From: Deinococcus sp.
GTDB lineage: Bacteria; Deinococcota; Deinococci; Deinococcales; Thermaceae
Assembly: GCA_023382135.1 (NCBI GenBank)
Contig: JAMCQK010000141.1
Coordinates: 1 to 7,508 of the forward strand
Reading direction: 5' to 3'
Length of the DNA: 7,508 bases
Part shown: positions 5,876-7,508 of the stretch, piece after piece
How the letters are laid out: each line of letters begins with the position of its first letter
How positions within the stretch are numbered: the stretch's first letter is position 1
The notes under the pieces: generated by a model
What the model was told of the DNA's origin: nothing
Database searches by the model: none
What the model saw: only the letters and a program-made list of their open reading frames with translations
Made by a program: the position numbers and the translations under genes

Positions 5876-7508
5876 ATGCCACCCAGAACCGATCTCAAGA
5901 AAATACTAATCATTGGTAGCGGGCCCATCACTATCGGCCAGGCCGCCGAATTCGATTATTCCGGCACCCAGGCGGTCAAGGCGCTCAGGAGCGTGGGCTA
6001 CAAGGTGGTGCTGGTCAACCCCAACCCCGCCACCATCATGACCGATCCAGACCTGGCCGAGGCCACCTATCTTGAACCGCTGACGATAGCGTTCTTGGAA
6101 AAGATCATCGCCAAAGAAAGGCCGGATGCCCTGCTGCCCACGCTGGGTGGCCAGACCGCGCTTAATGTTTCGATGGCTCTTCACAAAGCGGGCCTGTTGG
6201 AGAAGTACCGGGTGGAGCTGATCGGCGCCAATGCTGCCGCTATTCAGAAGGGCGAGGACCGCGAACAGTTCCAGGCTGCTATGAAGAAGATAGGCCTCGA
6301 GGTCCCCAAGGGGAAAACAGTCCAGAGCCTGGAGGAAGGCCTGGCCTTCGCTCGAGAGGCCGGTTTTCCGGTGGTGGTGCGGCCTTCGTTCACGCTGGGT
6401 GGAACCGGTGGCGGCATTGCACAGAATGAATCCGAGTTCATAGAAGCATTGTCCAGGGGGCTATCGCTATCCCCCACCCACTCCGCCCTGGTGGAAGAAA
6501 GCATTGCCGGCTGGAAAGAGTTCGAGCTCGAGGTAATGCGCGACCACGCCGACACGGTGGTGATTATCACCTCAATTGAAAACCTCGACCCTATGGGCGT
6601 TCACACTGGAGACTCCATTACCGTGGCACCGGCGCAGACCCTTTCCGACGTGGAATACCAGAAGATGCGCGACGCCGCGCGCGCCATCATCCGCGAGATT
6701 GGCGTGGATACCGGCGGGTCTAATATCCAGTTCGCCCTTGACCCAAAGACCGGCCGCATGGTGGTCATCGAGATGAACCCGCGGGTCTCGCGCTCTTCGG
6801 CGCTTGCCTCAAAAGCCACCGGCTTCCCCATTGCCAAGATCGCCGCGCTCTTGGCGGTGGGCTTCAGGCTGGACGAGCTGCCGAACGATATTACCAAGAA
6901 AACCCCGGCCTCGTTTGAACCCACAATTGACTACGTAGTGGTAAAGATCCCCCGCTTCGCCTTCGAAAAGTTTGACGCACTGGAGAACACGCTGGGCGGC
7001 TTCAACGACAAACTGGGGACACAGATGAAATCGGTGGGTGAGGTGATGGCCATTGGCCGCACCTTCAAAGAAGCCTTCGGCAAAGCGCAGAGGAGCCTGG
7101 AAGAAGATGTGGGGAAAAACTTGCGCGGGCTGGCGGTGGAAGACCTCGAGGCCCTGCTCTACCCAAACCCAAAGCGCATCTACGCGCTGCTAGAACTGTT
7201 CAGGAGGGGCAAAACTGTTTCCGAGCTTTCTGCCCTGACCCAGATTGAACCTTGGTTCCTGTACCAACTGGAAGAAGTGGTCCAAGCCGAGGCCGGCCTT
7301 GCAGAGGGCAGCTTACCGCTGGAAGACGCCACCGACTGGCGTTATGCCAAGAGTTTGGGCATTTCCGACGCGCAGCTAGGCGCGCTCACCCAGCGGACCG
7401 AGGCACAGGTGCGGGACCAGCGCACGCAAGCGGGCGCTAGACCGGTATACAAGACTGTGGATACCTGCGCCGCCGAGTTTGAAGCTTACACACCCTACCA
7501 CTACTCCA
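5876..7508 (+). CDS. carB: Carbamoyl-phosphate synthetase large subunit, N-terminal half (runs off the window)
   Basis: Makes carbamoyl phosphate from bicarbonate, ATP and ammonia, which CarA supplies from glutamine, for pyrimidine and arginine synthesis. The visible 544 codons cover the first ATP-grasp (carboxyphosphate) half and the start of the oligomerisation domain; the full protein is normally about 1,070 residues. The start MPPRTDLKKILIIGSGP lines up with known CarB starts, so ATG at 5876 is preferred to the in-frame GTG at 5855. Known active-site residues, by recalled E. coli numbering, are in place: R129, R169, E215, H243, Q285, E299, N301 and R303 (in the VIEMNPRVSRSSALASKATG region). 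Residues from about 400 to 515 are the variable helical segment, and PVYKTVDTCAAEFEAYTPY begins the next conserved block. No carA is adjacent upstream. The reading frame is open to the last base, with no frameshift seen. It is divergent from ferritin. Confidence 0.97.
   Translation, partial: MPPRTDLKKILIIGSGPITIGQAAEFDYSGTQAVKALRSVGYKVVLVNPNPATIMTDPDLAEATYLEPLTIAFLEKIIAKERPDALLPTLGGQTALNVSMALHKAGLLEKYRVELIGANAAAIQKGEDREQFQAAMKKIGLEVPKGKTVQSLEEGLAFAREAGFPVVVRPSFTLGGTGGGIAQNESEFIEALSRGLSLSPTHSALVEESIAGWKEFELEVMRDHADTVVIITSIENLDPMGVHTGDSITVAPAQTLSDVEYQKMRDAARAIIREIGVDTGGSNIQFALDPKTGRMVVIEMNPRVSRSSALASKATGFPIAKIAALLAVGFRLDELPNDITKKTPASFEPTIDYVVVKIPRFAFEKFDALENTLGGFNDKLGTQMKSVGEVMAIGRTFKEAFGKAQRSLEEDVGKNLRGLAVEDLEALLYPNPKRIYALLELFRRGKTVSELSALTQIEPWFLYQLEEVVQAEAGLAEGSLPLEDATDWRYAKSLGISDAQLGALTQRTEAQVRDQRTQAGARPVYKTVDTCAAEFEAYTPYHYS

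Noticed and set aside
6456..6475. GGGGG and CCCCC inverted pair in carB
   Set aside because: The stem is only 5 bp with a 10-nt loop, and it encodes a usual CarB segment (SRGLSLSPTH), so codon content explains it.

Overview
The window is about 7.5 kb of GC-rich bacterial DNA with ordinary housekeeping and accessory genes, most likely chromosomal. The style suggests the Deinococcus-Thermus phylum, family Thermaceae (a Meiothermus-like organism). The reasons are GC-rich third codon positions, a dense scatter of CTCGAG hexamers read mostly as Leu-Glu, some genes with strong Shine-Dalgarno (SD) sites beside others with none, and the general look of the DnaG and CarB proteins. This placement is inference from style; no search was run.

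Layout, left to right. (1) 1-2100 (+): the C-terminal part of a large STAND/AAA-type ATPase with a helical-repeat (TPR-like) tail, probably a regulator. Its P-loop, and any N-terminal DNA-binding domain, would lie upstream of the window. (2) 2202-3947 (+): a complete dnaG primase. (3) 4080-4937 (+): a two-domain thiosulfate sulfurtransferase (rhodanese). (4) 5291-5764 (-) and 5007-5294 (-): a ferritin and a single-domain rhodanese, overlapping by 4 bp (ATGA) as a two-gene operon that converges on gene 3. (5) 5876 to the window end (+): the first half of carB, the large subunit of carbamoyl-phosphate synthetase, divergent from the ferritin operon. It continues past the window.

Intergenic spaces are short (101, 132, 69 and 111 bp), and no stretch over 300 bp lacks a gene. 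I see no tRNA, rRNA, CRISPR array, insertion sequence or phage gene. The 69-bp convergent gap holds a strong GC-rich hairpin that probably terminates both sides. The 111-bp divergent gap is relatively AT-rich and must hold the promoters for ferritin and carB.

Functionally, the middle of the window is an iron/sulfur neighbourhood: an iron-storage ferritin translationally coupled to a small rhodanese, facing a second, larger rhodanese. The most interesting points are that coupling, a 22-bp perfect palindrome in dnaG at the linker between the zinc-binding and polymerase domains, an A7 run held in a 7-bp inverted repeat at the polymerase/helicase-binding boundary of dnaG, and the strong excess of CTCGAG. 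I found no convincing entirely new system; the ferritin-rhodanese pair is the best candidate for a little-described functional link.
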